Below, piece after piece: positions 16,295-24,039 of a DNA stretch of 64,000 nucleotides (its first letter is position 1; each line of letters starts with the position of its first letter). The position numbers were made by a program, and so were the translations under genes. Under the pieces are notes generated by a model. It ran no database searches. It was not told where the DNA came from and worked only from the letters and a program-made list of their open reading frames with translations. The stretch is from GWB2-37-7 sp942492835 (GTDB lineage: Bacteria; Bacillota; Clostridia; Lutisporales; Lutisporaceae): the NCBI GenBank assembly GCA_942492835.1, contig OW818645.1, positions 62,001 through 126,000 of the forward strand, given 5' to 3'.

Positions 16295-16864
16295 ATGGTG
16301 GAATATTTAACCCATTACTACAATGCAGAAACTACTCCTTTTAGAAGTTTATCAGCATTAGCGGAAACAGAGGCAATCCAAATTATGAAAGAATTATATG
16401 TTAATAATGCAATGTGGGGTCGTTTTAAGGATCCAGTTAGATACTTACGTGAGAGAAAAGAAACAGAATTGTGGTTACGAAAAGAATTTATTTTAAAAGG
16501 AGGTTGTCCTAAGGAAGAATATCCGATTTATATGATTATAGGAGTATGTGACTCGATAGAAAAAAATATGTCGGATGAAAAATTAGCTAAAATTCAAATA
16601 CCAATTTTAAATTTAAAGGAAGAAGATGTAAGCTTTACCTTTATAGATAGTATGTTTTCATTTTCATTAGGTCGAGACAAATCATCTGAGTATTATCAAC
16701 CAGAATATCACGGGAAAGTGTTTACACTATCTGAAATACTTTCAATAATTAAAGAAAAGGGATCACCAACGGAAGGCTGGTGGGGAAACCTTCCAGATGA
16801 TTTTTTTCCATACATTGAAGCACAAGTTTGGAATCACAAACTACTTAGTGGATATTTAAAGTGA
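16295..16864 (+). CDS. Hypothetical protein
   Basis: 189 residues with start ATG after a perfect CTAAGGAGGCATTATC. Soluble, with no signal peptide. The sequence starts VEYLTHYYNAETTPFRSLSALAETEAIQIM and contains RYLRERKETELWLRKEFILKGG and EGWWGNLPDDFFPYIEAQVWNH. Similar proteins occur in Bacillus and Paenibacillus as uncharacterised genes, but I cannot name a family with confidence. It is a cargo gene of the array, with its own leader and no close neighbour. Confidence 0.6.
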   Translation: MVEYLTHYYNAETTPFRSLSALAETEAIQIMKELYVNNAMWGRFKDPVRYLRERKETELWLRKEFILKGGCPKEEYPIYMIIGVCDSIEKNMSDEKLAKIQIPILNLKEEDVSFTFIDSMFSFSLGRDKSSEYYQPEYHGKVFTLSEILSIIKEKGSPTEGWWGNLPDDFFPYIEAQVWNHKLLSGYLK

Positions 16865-16991
16865 AAATGAGGTCTTGTATCTATGGACTATTGAAGCATA
16901 TAACTATTTAATCAGCTATTTTTGCCTGTTTCAGTGATATTAGTGAGTAAAAGACTGATTACTATGATAAAAAATGATAGGAGAATGATTC

Positions 16992-17459
16992 ATGAAAATC
17001 AAAATAAGAATACTTCTTTTGACAATTCTGCTATTATTGTTAGCTGGATGCTCTACTAATAATAATTTAGAAGAGCATAAGACTTTAGAAAATAAAGTTA
17101 CAATAAAGGGCTATTATGAAGAACCTAATTCCTTAAAGAATGAACAAACAATAATATTAAATGGTGTATCAGAAGGAGAATTTGTCGAGATTATTATAGA
17201 AGGTGAAATAACAGATTTTGAACATGTTAAGCTAGAATGGGATGAGAATCAGAACAATTTGAAAGAGAAAGAGATATTAAAAAGATTTGATAAGTTAACA
17301 AATCAAACATTAGTTATAAAAACTTATATGCCTGAAGGAATACCATCAGAAAAGGTTAAATGGAAGAGCTTAACAGGGAAAACTTATGAGTATATAATCC
17401 AAGAATATAGTGTAGAAGATGCGGATAATGAGGCTGGTATTGTGTTTGATTTAGAGTAA
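16992..17459 (+). CDS. Lipoprotein
   Basis: 155 residues with start ATG after GATAGGAGAATGATTC. The signal peptide KIKIRILLLTILLLLLAGC ends in a canonical LAGC lipobox. The mature protein is acidic and rich in beta-strand-like sequence (KVTIKGYYEEPNSLKNEQTIIL, EFVEIIIEGEITDFEHVKLEW, NQTLVIKTYMPEGIPSEKVKW). It has no recognised domain. It is likely anchored to the outer face of the membrane. Confidence 0.65.
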   Translation: MKIKIRILLLTILLLLLAGCSTNNNLEEHKTLENKVTIKGYYEEPNSLKNEQTIILNGVSEGEFVEIIIEGEITDFEHVKLEWDENQNNLKEKEILKRFDKLTNQTLVIKTYMPEGIPSEKVKWKSLTGKTYEYIIQEYSVEDADNEAGIVFDLE

Positions 17460-17520
17460 TAACATCATATGTGAACATATGAAAGATTATTGGTGCGGAG
17501 CAGTCTGGAGGTACAAAGAA

Positions 17521-18134
17521 GTGAACAATAAAATAAAAGTTTTAATCAATAATTTGAAAGCAAGAAACATTGATGCTTATTATTTTAATGATATTCAGCA
17601 ATCAATCAATAAGTTACTTGAACTTATACCAAATCATTGTAGTGTTGGTATAGGTAATTCTCAAACATTGATAAAGATGAATATATCAAAATTACTATTC
17701 GATAGAGGGAACATTGTTTTTGATAAGGCAATAGCAAGAGAAAAGATGAAGTAACTGCAATGAAAAAGAAATCATTGCTTGCTGATTACTATTTAACAGG
17801 TACAAATGCAATTTCTATTGAAGGACATATAGTAAACATAGATCACAGCGGTAATAGAGTAGCAGCAATGATATATGGACCAGAAAAGGTCATAGTAGTA
17901 GTTGGAACAAGCAAGATTGTTGACTCCTTAGATGATGCAATTATGAGGGCACGAAATATAGCTGCACCAGCTAATGCCAAGAGAGCAGGTCTTAATCCCC
18001 CATGTATTTCAGTTGGAGAATGTATTGATTGCCGTTCATCAGAGCGTGCATGTAATAATCTTGTAGTAATTGAGGGTCAAAATGTTAAGGACAGGATGAA
18101 GGTATTTATTATTGATGATAGTCTAGGATATTAA
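17521..18134 (+). pseudogene. LUD-domain (DUF162/DUF1121) protein gene, frameshifted
   Basis: Two adjacent frames carry one protein. Bases 17521-17754 encode the N-terminal half (NNLKARNIDAYYFND, HCSVGIGNSQTLIKM), and 17760-18134 the C-terminal half (KKKSLLADYYLTGTNAISI, NRVAAMIYGPEKVIVVVG, CISVGECIDCRSSERACNN). Family members read straight through. Restoring a single lost base near 17744 would give continuous homology, so this looks like a one-base deletion. GTG 17521 has GGAGGT eight bases upstream; ATG 17479 is an alternative start without an RBS. LUD proteins are linked to lactate/glycolate or coenzyme-like chemistry. The cysteines CVGxCxxC at the end could bind a metal. Confidence 0.8.
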
Positions 18135-18174
18135 TGTCTGTAACATCTTGTCATTATTTTAACTGTGTTAGGTG

Positions 18175-18312
18175 TTAAAAGCTATATTATTAAGATTGGG
18201 AATTTCTGACTATGAGAAAGTGTATGAACTATGGACAAAAATAGAAGGTATTGGTGTGCGTAGCATAGATAATTCTAAAGAAGGTATTTCAAAGTTTTTA
18301 GGAAGAAATTAA
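18175..18312 (+). pseudogene. N-terminal fragment of a GNAT acetyltransferase gene
   Basis: The frame reads ILLRLGISDYEKVYELWTKIEGIGVRSIDNSKEGISKFLGRN and then stops. This matches the first 40 or so residues of a common GNAT subfamily (xxDYxKVYELW...DSKEGIxKFLxRNP). There is no acetyl-CoA-binding part downstream and no start codon with an RBS. The fragment is cut just before repeat copy C. Confidence 0.65.
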
Positions 18313-18413
18313 AATGATGGAAATTCAGATTTCTAACATGACAAGTGGTGCCAGGCTGGACAGATAGACACTTATTTGCATACATTATTAGATACCTGTT
18401 TATCTGTCATGTG

Positions 18414-18655
18414 TGGTACATTAATGTATAGGAAGAGATATTCACCTTATGGATCTGTTGCATCCTTGTATTTGTGAGCTTCGTCTGTGGAATAGGGGTG
18501 AGAAATGTAATGAGGGAGTTTAAACACTTTTTTAGCTTTTTGCGAGCAGAGAGGTGTTTTTTGTATGGGTATAATTATGTTTAAATATTATGGGAATTTT
18601 GGTATTATATATATAGAAAAAGGTTTATTTATGTAGTGAGATATTAGATATTTAT
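18414..18655 (+). repeat. 241-bp direct repeat, copy C: second glycosylase 3' end remnant
   Basis: Same order as copy B: TGGTACATTAATGTATAGG, the glycosylase C-terminal codons (RYSPYGSVASLYL, then TGA instead of TGG), the stop position, the terminator hairpin (around 18524-18562) and about 90 further bases. Copies B and C flank 4.4 kb of cargo (14014-18413). Copy C has more damage in the coding remnant than copy B, so it may be older. Confidence 0.85.
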
Positions 18656-18815
18656 ATAATGGGTTTATGCGATATTAGTGTCGTTAGTGGAGTAGTTATG
18701 GTGACAGAGTCGCTATCGGAGTATTTCATTGGGTCATGTTTATTGAAGTATATAGCTAAAGAGGTTATATACGAAGATTTATTTACTAGAAATATATAAA
18801 AGAAAGTAGAATAGT

Positions 18816-19274
18816 ATGAAATGGAATGAATTATATTATAATGACAAAATACCATCTTTAGAAGATATTGAAAGATATATTGGTGAAGGCGTGCAGTTAT
18901 GGCAAGAATTAATTGCATATATTGAAGAAACGTATCAAGTGAAACCACAATTGAGTTACAGCAAATGTGCTGGACAACCTGGATGGAATGTGAAATATAA
19001 AAAGAGTAGCAAATCTTTATGTACTCTATATCCAATGGAAGATTATTTTATAGCATTAATTGTAGTGGGTGAAAAAGAGGAAACAGAAGTTGAATTAGTA
19101 TCAGAATCATTTACTCCTTATATAGCTGAATTATATAGTAAAACACCTTTTTCTTGTGGAGGACATTGGCTAATGATAGAAGTGAAGGATAAGGATGTAC
19201 TTAATGATCTTAAAAAACTGATTACTATAAGGGTTACTCCTAATGTAGTATCCCAAAAGAAACTCATACGATAA
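18816..19274 (+). CDS. DUF3788 family protein
   Basis: 152 residues with start ATG after AAGAAAGTAGAATAGT. LSYSKCAGQPGWNVKYKKSSKSLCTLYPMEDYFIALIVVG is the family signature (YSxCxGxxGWNVKYKKxGKxLCTLYPxxxYF). TPFSCGGHWLMIEVKDKDVLNDLKKLITIR is its usual C-terminal part. The fold is related to DUF1801/YdhG-like proteins. Function unknown. It is an accessory gene following repeat copy C. Confidence 0.82.
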   Translation: MKWNELYYNDKIPSLEDIERYIGEGVQLWQELIAYIEETYQVKPQLSYSKCAGQPGWNVKYKKSSKSLCTLYPMEDYFIALIVVGEKEETEVELVSESFTPYIAELYSKTPFSCGGHWLMIEVKDKDVLNDLKKLITIRVTPNVVSQKKLIR

Positions 19275-19293
19275 AGAGGTTGGGGGGAAGATA

Positions 19294-19587
19294 ATTAAAG
19301 TTTTAGACCTTTGTCCAGAACTAAATGATAAAAATATAGAAGTTCAAATTGATGGAGCGAGAGTAAATATTTATTCAGTAAATAAATATAATGAAATGAT
19401 TTCTGATATAATGGCTATGCCAGCTTATATTATTCAAGTTGATGCTAAGAATATTAAATGGAATGGTAAGCATACAATTAAGGTTGAATATGACAGTCAA
19501 AAAGAAAGTAGAGGAGTAATCCATTATGGAAGGTCTATGGGATATTATCAGATATATATGAATTTTAATGGACAATCTGATATATAG
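19294..19587 (+). CDS. Hypothetical protein with apparent non-canonical start
   Basis: The coding frame clearly extends upstream of the first ATG (19396): KVLDLCPELNDKNIEVQIDGARVNIYSVNKYN precedes it in frame. GGTTGGGGGGAAG is a good ribosome site, and at the right distance lies ATT (19294), preceded by ATA (19291). Either translation starts at ATT or the ATG has mutated and the gene is dead. About 97 residues in all. The end (KHTIKVEYDSQKESRGVIHYG) is strand-rich. I recognise no family. Confidence 0.5.
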   Translation: MKVLDLCPELNDKNIEVQIDGARVNIYSVNKYNEMISDIMAMPAYIIQVDAKNIKWNGKHTIKVEYDSQKESRGVIHYGRSMGYYQIYMNFNGQSDI

Positions 19588-19615
19588 AAAATAAGAGGAG
19601 TAAAGGTGATAAATA

Positions 19616-20050
19616 TTGATAATATTTAAAGAAGTTAACAAAGAAAATTTCTGGGATTGTATTGAACTTTCTGTAACACAAGAGCAAGTTGATTTTGTGA
19701 CATCCAATGCAATTTCAATAGCGCAATCTAAAGTTCAAACAGAATGTATTCCACTTGCAGTTTATGATAATGAAATAATGATAGGATTTATAATGTATTG
19801 TATTGATGAGGATGATAGCGAATATTGGATTTATCGTATGATGATTGATAAAAACTATCAATCAAAGGGATATGGTAAAAAAGCCTTGGAAAAACTGTTG
19901 AAAATCATAAAGCAGGATAAAACTCACAATAAGATTTTTCTTGGCGTGCATAAAGAAAGTACATACGCTGTAAAACTATATAAGAGTTTTGGATTTAATT
20001 TTAATGGTCAAGTATTTGGTAATGAACATATTATGCTATTAGAATATTAG
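19616..20050 (+). CDS. GNAT acetyltransferase (SpeG/BltD-like)
   Basis: 144 residues with TTG start after AAAGGTGATAAATA. IFKEVNKENFWDCIELSVTQEQVDFVTSNAISIAQS is typical of the diamine/spermidine acetyltransferase subfamily. IYRMMIDKNYQSKGYGKKALEKLLKIIK carries the acetyl-CoA pyrophosphate loop (Q-x-x-G-Y-G). ESTYAVKLYKSFGFNFNGQVFGNEHIMLL is the expected C-terminal half. A polyamine substrate is likely but not proven. The gene follows the preceding hypothetical gene at 28 bases. Confidence 0.85.
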   Translation: MIIFKEVNKENFWDCIELSVTQEQVDFVTSNAISIAQSKVQTECIPLAVYDNEIMIGFIMYCIDEDDSEYWIYRMMIDKNYQSKGYGKKALEKLLKIIKQDKTHNKIFLGVHKESTYAVKLYKSFGFNFNGQVFGNEHIMLLEY

Positions 20051-20143
20051 ACTCAAATAATATGACAGAGAAGATACATTAATCTAATAACTAGTATACC
20101 AGTTTAATTAAATACAATTATAATGATAAAGGGGTAAAGCTTA

Positions 20144-21211
20144 ATGTACGATATAGTTATTATTGGAGCGGGGCCTGCAGGATCAACTTTAGCAAGATTA
20201 TTGGATAAGAAATATAAGATTCTATTAATTGATAAAAGAAACTTAAACGAAAATATAGAATATAATAGGGAAAAATGTTGTGGAGGACTACTTGCTCCTG
20301 CTGCACAAAAGATTTTAGCTCAGTTAGGTTTAGGCGTTCCCAAAGATGTTTTGACCGGGCCACAAATGTTTAGCGTAAAATCCATTGACTACGATAATAA
20401 TATTGAAAGATTTTATCCAAGACACTATATTAACATAGATAGAGAGAAACTTGATAGATGGTTGATATCATTAGTTCCTAACACTGTTGAAGTAGCTTTC
20501 AATTGTATATTCAAGTCATACAAAGAAGTAGATGACTATTTAGAAATAAAACTAAGAGGTAACAATAGCGATTATGTTATAAAAACTAAAATTTTAGTTG
20601 GAGCAGACGGAGCAATTTCAAGAGTTAGAAAGCAAGCATTTAAAGATAGTTTTGTTCCTGAAAAATATGTTTCTATACAAGATTGGTATAAAACTAATAA
20701 AGATATGCCTTTTTATACATCAATATTTGACAAAGATGTAACTGATTTTTACTCATGGATTATACAAAAAGATGATTATTTATTGATAGGCTCAGCTATA
20801 CCAATTAAAACTAATGTTAATAAAAGGTTTAGCTTACTTATCCAAAAGCTTAAGAAGTCTGGTTATATTGAGGGTGAAGCATATAAAAGAACAGGGACTT
20901 TAATTATGCGAACAAGAAAGTTAGGTCAAATAAATGCTGCAAAGGGTAAAATTGCATTGATTGGAGAGGCAGCTGGATTTATAAGCCCTAGTTCAGCAGA
21001 GGGTATAAGCTATGCATTAAAAAGTGGTGCTATATTGGCAAAATGTATTAATATATATAGCGGTAATTTTGGTAATGAATATATTAAAAAGATTAAAAAA
21101 TTAAAAGTAAATATTTTCATTAAGAATATTAAAGCATTACTAATGTATAATAAACTCACCCGTAAGCTTATTATGAAAACGAGGATATTAAGTATAAAAA
21201 ACTTGAACTAA
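20144..21211 (+). CDS. FAD-dependent oxidoreductase, geranylgeranyl-reductase-like
   Basis: 355 residues with start ATG after AAAGGGGTAAAGCTTA. The N-terminal dinucleotide fold is YDIVIIGAGPAGSTLARLLD; the second FAD motif is KILVGADGAISRVRKQAF; the third is IALIGEAAGFISPSSAEGISYALKSG. This combination marks the geranylgeranyl reductase/halogenase-like flavoproteins, and KCCGGLLAPAAQ is common among clostridial members. Hydride may come from NAD(P)H or reduced flavin. The substrate is unknown. The gene stands alone and is followed by a bidirectional hairpin. Confidence 0.85.
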   Translation: MYDIVIIGAGPAGSTLARLLDKKYKILLIDKRNLNENIEYNREKCCGGLLAPAAQKILAQLGLGVPKDVLTGPQMFSVKSIDYDNNIERFYPRHYINIDREKLDRWLISLVPNTVEVAFNCIFKSYKEVDDYLEIKLRGNNSDYVIKTKILVGADGAISRVRKQAFKDSFVPEKYVSIQDWYKTNKDMPFYTSIFDKDVTDFYSWIIQKDDYLLIGSAIPIKTNVNKRFSLLIQKLKKSGYIEGEAYKRTGTLIMRTRKLGQINAAKGKIALIGEAAGFISPSSAEGISYALKSGAILAKCINIYSGNFGNEYIKKIKKLKVNIFIKNIKALLMYNKLTRKLIMKTRILSIKNLN

Positions 21212-21242
21212 ATATAAGTTTTTTATTCAAGTTGCCAAAATA

Positions 21243-21280
21243 GAACGCACAAATTTCATTTCAATTTGTGCGTTCTTTCT
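21243..21280. terminator. Bidirectional terminator
   Basis: AACGCACAAATT pairs with AATTTGTGCGTT around TCATTTC, followed by CTTTC on the plus strand. It separates the convergent flavoprotein and YkgJ-like genes. Confidence 0.8.
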
Positions 21281-21905
21281 AATCTAAATAAATAATTTTA
21301 TCTATAAAACCTACTGGAAGTATATTAATTTCAAAAGGATCAAGGTATCTTGGTATTTTATTTTTATTTGTAACAAAATAAGCCTCAACCTGATTAACTA
21401 ACCAATCTTCAACTTCTCCTAAACTAATACATCTATTAGGCATTACGTCTAATTTTGCACATTCTTCTGAAGAAGAATAGCAATGGTAATTTAAACAACT
21501 TGTTGGTCTTACACTATAAATCGAACATTTGTTTTCTTTTAAAAAAATACAAGGAATTTGTAAATTTCTATAATCTATTTTATATTTTTCAATTGTAGCA
21601 TTATCTAAGTAATTATACTGTGAAGTTACTATAGATAAATTTTCTTCTAAATAATTTACAACAGAAATTCCTTTATCAATTACAAAATCGATATTATTTT
21701 CTTCTATGTATTTAATTATGGGAATTAATTCAAAATTATATACTTCAACAGCATGATTACAGCAATGATTACATCCTATTTTACAACAACTTTCTTTACT
21801 TGAACTCTTTTCCCATTCTCGGATAAGCCTCTCACCAGCAACTAATATATTTTGATACCAATTCATGAATTCTTCTTCAAAACTCTTTTCCATTATTTCA
21901 CTCAC
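21279..21905 (-). CDS. YkgJ-family zinc/iron-chelating cysteine cluster protein
   Basis: 208 residues with GTG start (21905) six bases after GGAGGT. CCKIGCNHCCNH near residue 40 and IPCIFLKENKCSIYSVRPTSCLNYHC near residue 120 form the eight-cysteine pattern of the YkgJ/FliB-N family, thought to hold a metal or iron-sulfur centre. Many members act in protein or lipid modification, but none of those partners is nearby. The upstream region is shared divergently with the DUF2703 gene. Confidence 0.8.
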   Translation of the reverse strand: MSEIMEKSFEEEFMNWYQNILVAGERLIREWEKSSSKESCCKIGCNHCCNHAVEVYNFELIPIIKYIEENNIDFVIDKGISVVNYLEENLSIVTSQYNYLDNATIEKYKIDYRNLQIPCIFLKENKCSIYSVRPTSCLNYHCYSSSEECAKLDVMPNRCISLGEVEDWLVNQVEAYFVTNKNKIPRYLDPFEINILPVGFIDKIIYLD

Positions 21906-22232
21906 AAAATACCTCCACGTAAATTAATCATTTTTATAAGATATATATAATATAGTTGATATATATAATTGCAACAGACCAGGATATTACACCCTTATTA
22001 TATATTAAACTAAATCATTTGGTGTTGTACAGTAAAAAGTAAAAAATTATATTGCAAAAACTATGACACAACAAAAACATAATAATTATCAGCAAAATAC
22101 AGGACTCTATATTTATATTGACATTATATGTATGAAATATTAAAATATTAATATACCCATATGCACATATGAGAATTAAAGTATAATTGATCAGTCTATC
22201 GTTTAGTAAATAATTTATTATAAAGTGAGGTA
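21906..22232. other. Divergent intergenic region upstream of DUF2703 gene
   Basis: 327 bases between the divergently transcribed YkgJ-like and DUF2703 genes. The only recognised signal is the promoter-operator at 22118-22176. The left 200 bases are AT-rich and without obvious structure. Confidence 0.6.
22118..22176 (+). promoter_or_regulatory. Promoter and ArsR operator of the DUF2703 gene
   Basis: The -35 TTGACA (22118-22123), 17 bases, and the -10 TAAAAT (22141-22146) are followed six bases later by the operator (22153-22176), which begins ATACCCATATGC, the same twelve bases as the half-site at 9916-9927. Promoter, spacing and operator match the arsR-permease promoter almost base for base, which implies control by the same repressor. 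Confidence 0.85.
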
Positions 22233-22238
22233 ATGAAA

Positions 22239-22766
22239 ATGAGTAATAATTCAGGATGCTGTTCTTGCGGTAATGGTTGCTGTGGAAAAGAGGACGTAAA
22301 AAAGCAGCTTTTAATTGATTTTCTATATCTTGATTTAAGTGTCTGTGAGAGATGTCAAGGAACAGACAACAATCTTGATGAAGCAATTAATGAAGTATCA
22401 GGGGTACTAAAGTCTGCTGGGTTTGAAATAGTAGTAAATAAGGTGAATATTACCACGAAGGAGCTTGCTATAAAATACAAATTCTTAAGTTCTCCAACTA
22501 TAAGAATTAACGGCGATGATATTGAGCTTGAAATAAAAGAATCTGCCTGCAAGGAATGTGGAGATTTATGTGGTGATAATGTAGATTGCAGAGTTTGGGT
22601 ATATGAAGGTATTGAATACAATGAGCCTCCTAAAGCAATGATTGTTAATGCAATTCTAAAAGAAGTTTATGGAGGCAATAAAGTAAACATTGACAAAACA
22701 GAGAATTATGTTTTACCTAATAATCTGAAGATTTTCTTTGATGGGTTGAATGACGAAAACAAATAG
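22239..22766 (+). CDS. DUF2703 cysteine-rich thioredoxin-like protein
   Basis: 175 residues from ATG 22239, eight bases after GTGAGG; ATG 22233 is too close to the ribosome site. The N-terminus is cysteine-dense (GCCSCGNGCCGKED). The family core follows: LIDFLYLDLSVCERCQGTDNNLDEAI, FLSSPTIRINGDDIEL, and ESACKECGDLCGDNVDCRVWVYEG. DUF2703 proteins often occur in arsenic resistance clusters and have a thioredoxin-like outline (CERC, then a cis-Pro-like SPT). Here the gene sits 12 kb from the ars operon but shares its operator, so a metalloid-stress role is likely (inference). A His/Cys metal-binding role is an alternative. Confidence 0.85.
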   Translation: MSNNSGCCSCGNGCCGKEDVKKQLLIDFLYLDLSVCERCQGTDNNLDEAINEVSGVLKSAGFEIVVNKVNITTKELAIKYKFLSSPTIRINGDDIELEIKESACKECGDLCGDNVDCRVWVYEGIEYNEPPKAMIVNAILKEVYGGNKVNIDKTENYVLPNNLKIFFDGLNDENK

Positions 22767-22866
22767 TAACTTTTATTTAATGTTAAGTTATTAACCTAAT
22801 AAATAAAATGGCTTAAAAACGATTTAAACGCGTAGTAATTTTTAAGAGAAAACTTAATAAAGAAAT

Positions 22867-22919
22867 AAAATACTTTGCTTGAAAATAATCAAAAATTTTA
22901 TCAAACAAAGTATTTTTTT
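22867..22919 (+). terminator. Terminator after the DUF2703 gene
   Basis: AAAATACTTTG (22867-22877) pairs with CAAAGTATTTT (22906-22916), with further pairing inside, followed by a T-tract. It lies about 100 bases after the stop codon. Confidence 0.75.
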
Positions 22920-22975
22920 AACATAGGATTTAAGTAGCAGGATTTTCATGATTTTTGCCGAAATATATACTATTA

Positions 22976-23009
22976 TACATTGCACGAAATGTTTATTTCG
23001 CGCAATGTA
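22976..23009. promoter_or_regulatory. 34-bp palindrome, loxP-like layout, upstream of tyrosine recombinase
   Basis: TACATTGCACGAA (22976-22988) and TTCGCGCAATGTA (22997-23009) are inverted repeats with 12 of 13 bases paired, separated by ATGTTTAT. The 13-8-13 layout is that of Cre/Flp-type core sites, and the recombinase gene starts 31 bases downstream. As RNA it is a 14-15 bp hairpin close to the ribosome site, so translational control is an equally good explanation. Confidence 0.5.
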
Positions 23010-23040
23010 CTGAAAAATATGATAAATGTAGGAGGTTAAT

Positions 23041-24015
23041 ATGATAAATCAGCCTGTTATTGTTACTGACTTTTTAAATTATATGGAAACCATTCGTGGA
23101 AAATCAAAAAATACTATTATTGCTTATAGCTATGATTTAAGTCTTTTCTTCAAATTCATAAAGATTAAACGAAATATCGTTCCAACAGATACTAATTTAG
23201 ATGAGATTTATATAGGTGATATTGATGAGTATACAATTCGAACTATTAGCTTAAGCGATTTATACTCCTTCTTATCCTTTGCCGCTAATGAAAGAGATAA
23301 TAAAAACCAAGCAAGAGCTCGAAAAGTTGCTTGTCTTCGCTCCTTCTTCAAATATCTTCAAAGCAAGGCAAAAATTATTGATGAAAATCCTGCTCTTGAA
23401 ATGGAGACGCCAAAGATAAATTCTAGGCAGCCTATATATCTTACACTAAATGAAAGTAAACGATTACTTACATCTATTGATGGTGAAAACAAAGAAAGAG
23501 ATTATGCTATTATAACTTTGTTCTTAAACTGTGGTCTTCGATTATCTGAGTTGGTTGGTATAGATATAAATAAAATAAATGGTGATATACTTACTGTTAT
23601 TGGTAAAGGAGATAAAGAGCGAACTGTATATCTTAACAAGGCCTGTTTAAATGCAATTAATACCTATTTAAAGGTTAGACCTCATGATGGTGTTAAGGAC
23701 AAAAATGCACTGTTCATAAGTGAAAGAAAGCAAAGAATTAGTAAAAGAACTGTGCAATATTTAGTTAAGAAATACATAGGTGCTTCCGATTTAGATACTG
23801 AGAAATACTCTACACACAAATTAAGACATACCGCTGCAACACTGATGTATAAGTATGGAAATGTTGATATAAGAGCTTTGCAGCATATATTGGGTCACGA
23901 AAATATCTCTACAACACAGATTTACACGCATGTTGATGATGATAGATTACGAAGTGCAGTTAAAGCTAACCCCCTATCCGGAGAATTTGAGGACTTTAAT
24001 ACAAAGAAAGATTGA
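23041..24015 (+). CDS. Tyrosine recombinase, XerC/XerD-like
   Basis: 324 residues with start ATG after TGTAGGAGGTTAAT. The N-terminal SAM-like DNA-binding domain begins VTDFLNYMETIRGKSKNTIIAYSYDL. The catalytic domain has all expected residues: Arg in LNCGLRLSELVGID, Lys in VIGKGDKERTVYL, His-x-x-Arg in STHKLRHTAATLMYKYG, His in LGHENISTT and the nucleophilic Tyr in TQIYTHV. It cuts and rejoins DNA as a tetramer. The size and sequence fit both chromosomal dimer resolution (XerC/D) and mobile-element integrases. No sporulation or par gene is adjacent. Confidence 0.92.
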   Translation: MINQPVIVTDFLNYMETIRGKSKNTIIAYSYDLSLFFKFIKIKRNIVPTDTNLDEIYIGDIDEYTIRTISLSDLYSFLSFAANERDNKNQARARKVACLRSFFKYLQSKAKIIDENPALEMETPKINSRQPIYLTLNESKRLLTSIDGENKERDYAIITLFLNCGLRLSELVGIDINKINGDILTVIGKGDKERTVYLNKACLNAINTYLKVRPHDGVKDKNALFISERKQRISKRTVQYLVKKYIGASDLDTEKYSTHKLRHTAATLMYKYGNVDIRALQHILGHENISTTQIYTHVDDDRLRSAVKANPLSGEFEDFNTKKD

Positions 24016-24038
24016 CATAATATATATTATGTCAATCT
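24007..24038. terminator. Bidirectional terminator after the recombinase gene
   Basis: A perfect palindrome with arms AAGATTGACATAAT on each side, followed by a T-rich stretch on both strands. It overlaps the recombinase stop and lies just before the convergent cysteine-rich gene. Confidence 0.8.
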
Positions 24039-24039
24039 T

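Larger units (their letters stand above)
18135..18815. other. Gene-poor region between the LUD pseudogene and the DUF3788 gene
   Basis: 681 bases without an intact recognised gene. They contain a GNAT gene fragment (18175-18312), repeat copy C (18414-18655) and a 46-codon open frame at 18659-18799 (ATG start, no RBS, not recognised). The latter begins four bases after the repeat and could be a gene remnant. Confidence 0.6.

Noticed and set aside
18425..18500. TGA inside repeat copy C as a second selenocysteine codon
   Set aside because: It replaces the Trp codon of a decayed gene-end remnant, not a cysteine, and there is no full-length gene around it.
18659..18799. 46-codon frame after repeat copy C
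   Set aside because: It has an ATG and an open frame but no ribosome site and no recognised homology, so I mention it only as a possible remnant.
24007..24038. Possible dif site near the Xer-like recombinase gene
   Set aside because: The right half is similar to the B. subtilis dif right half, but the left half is not. The perfect palindrome with T-tracts on both strands is better explained as a bidirectional terminator.
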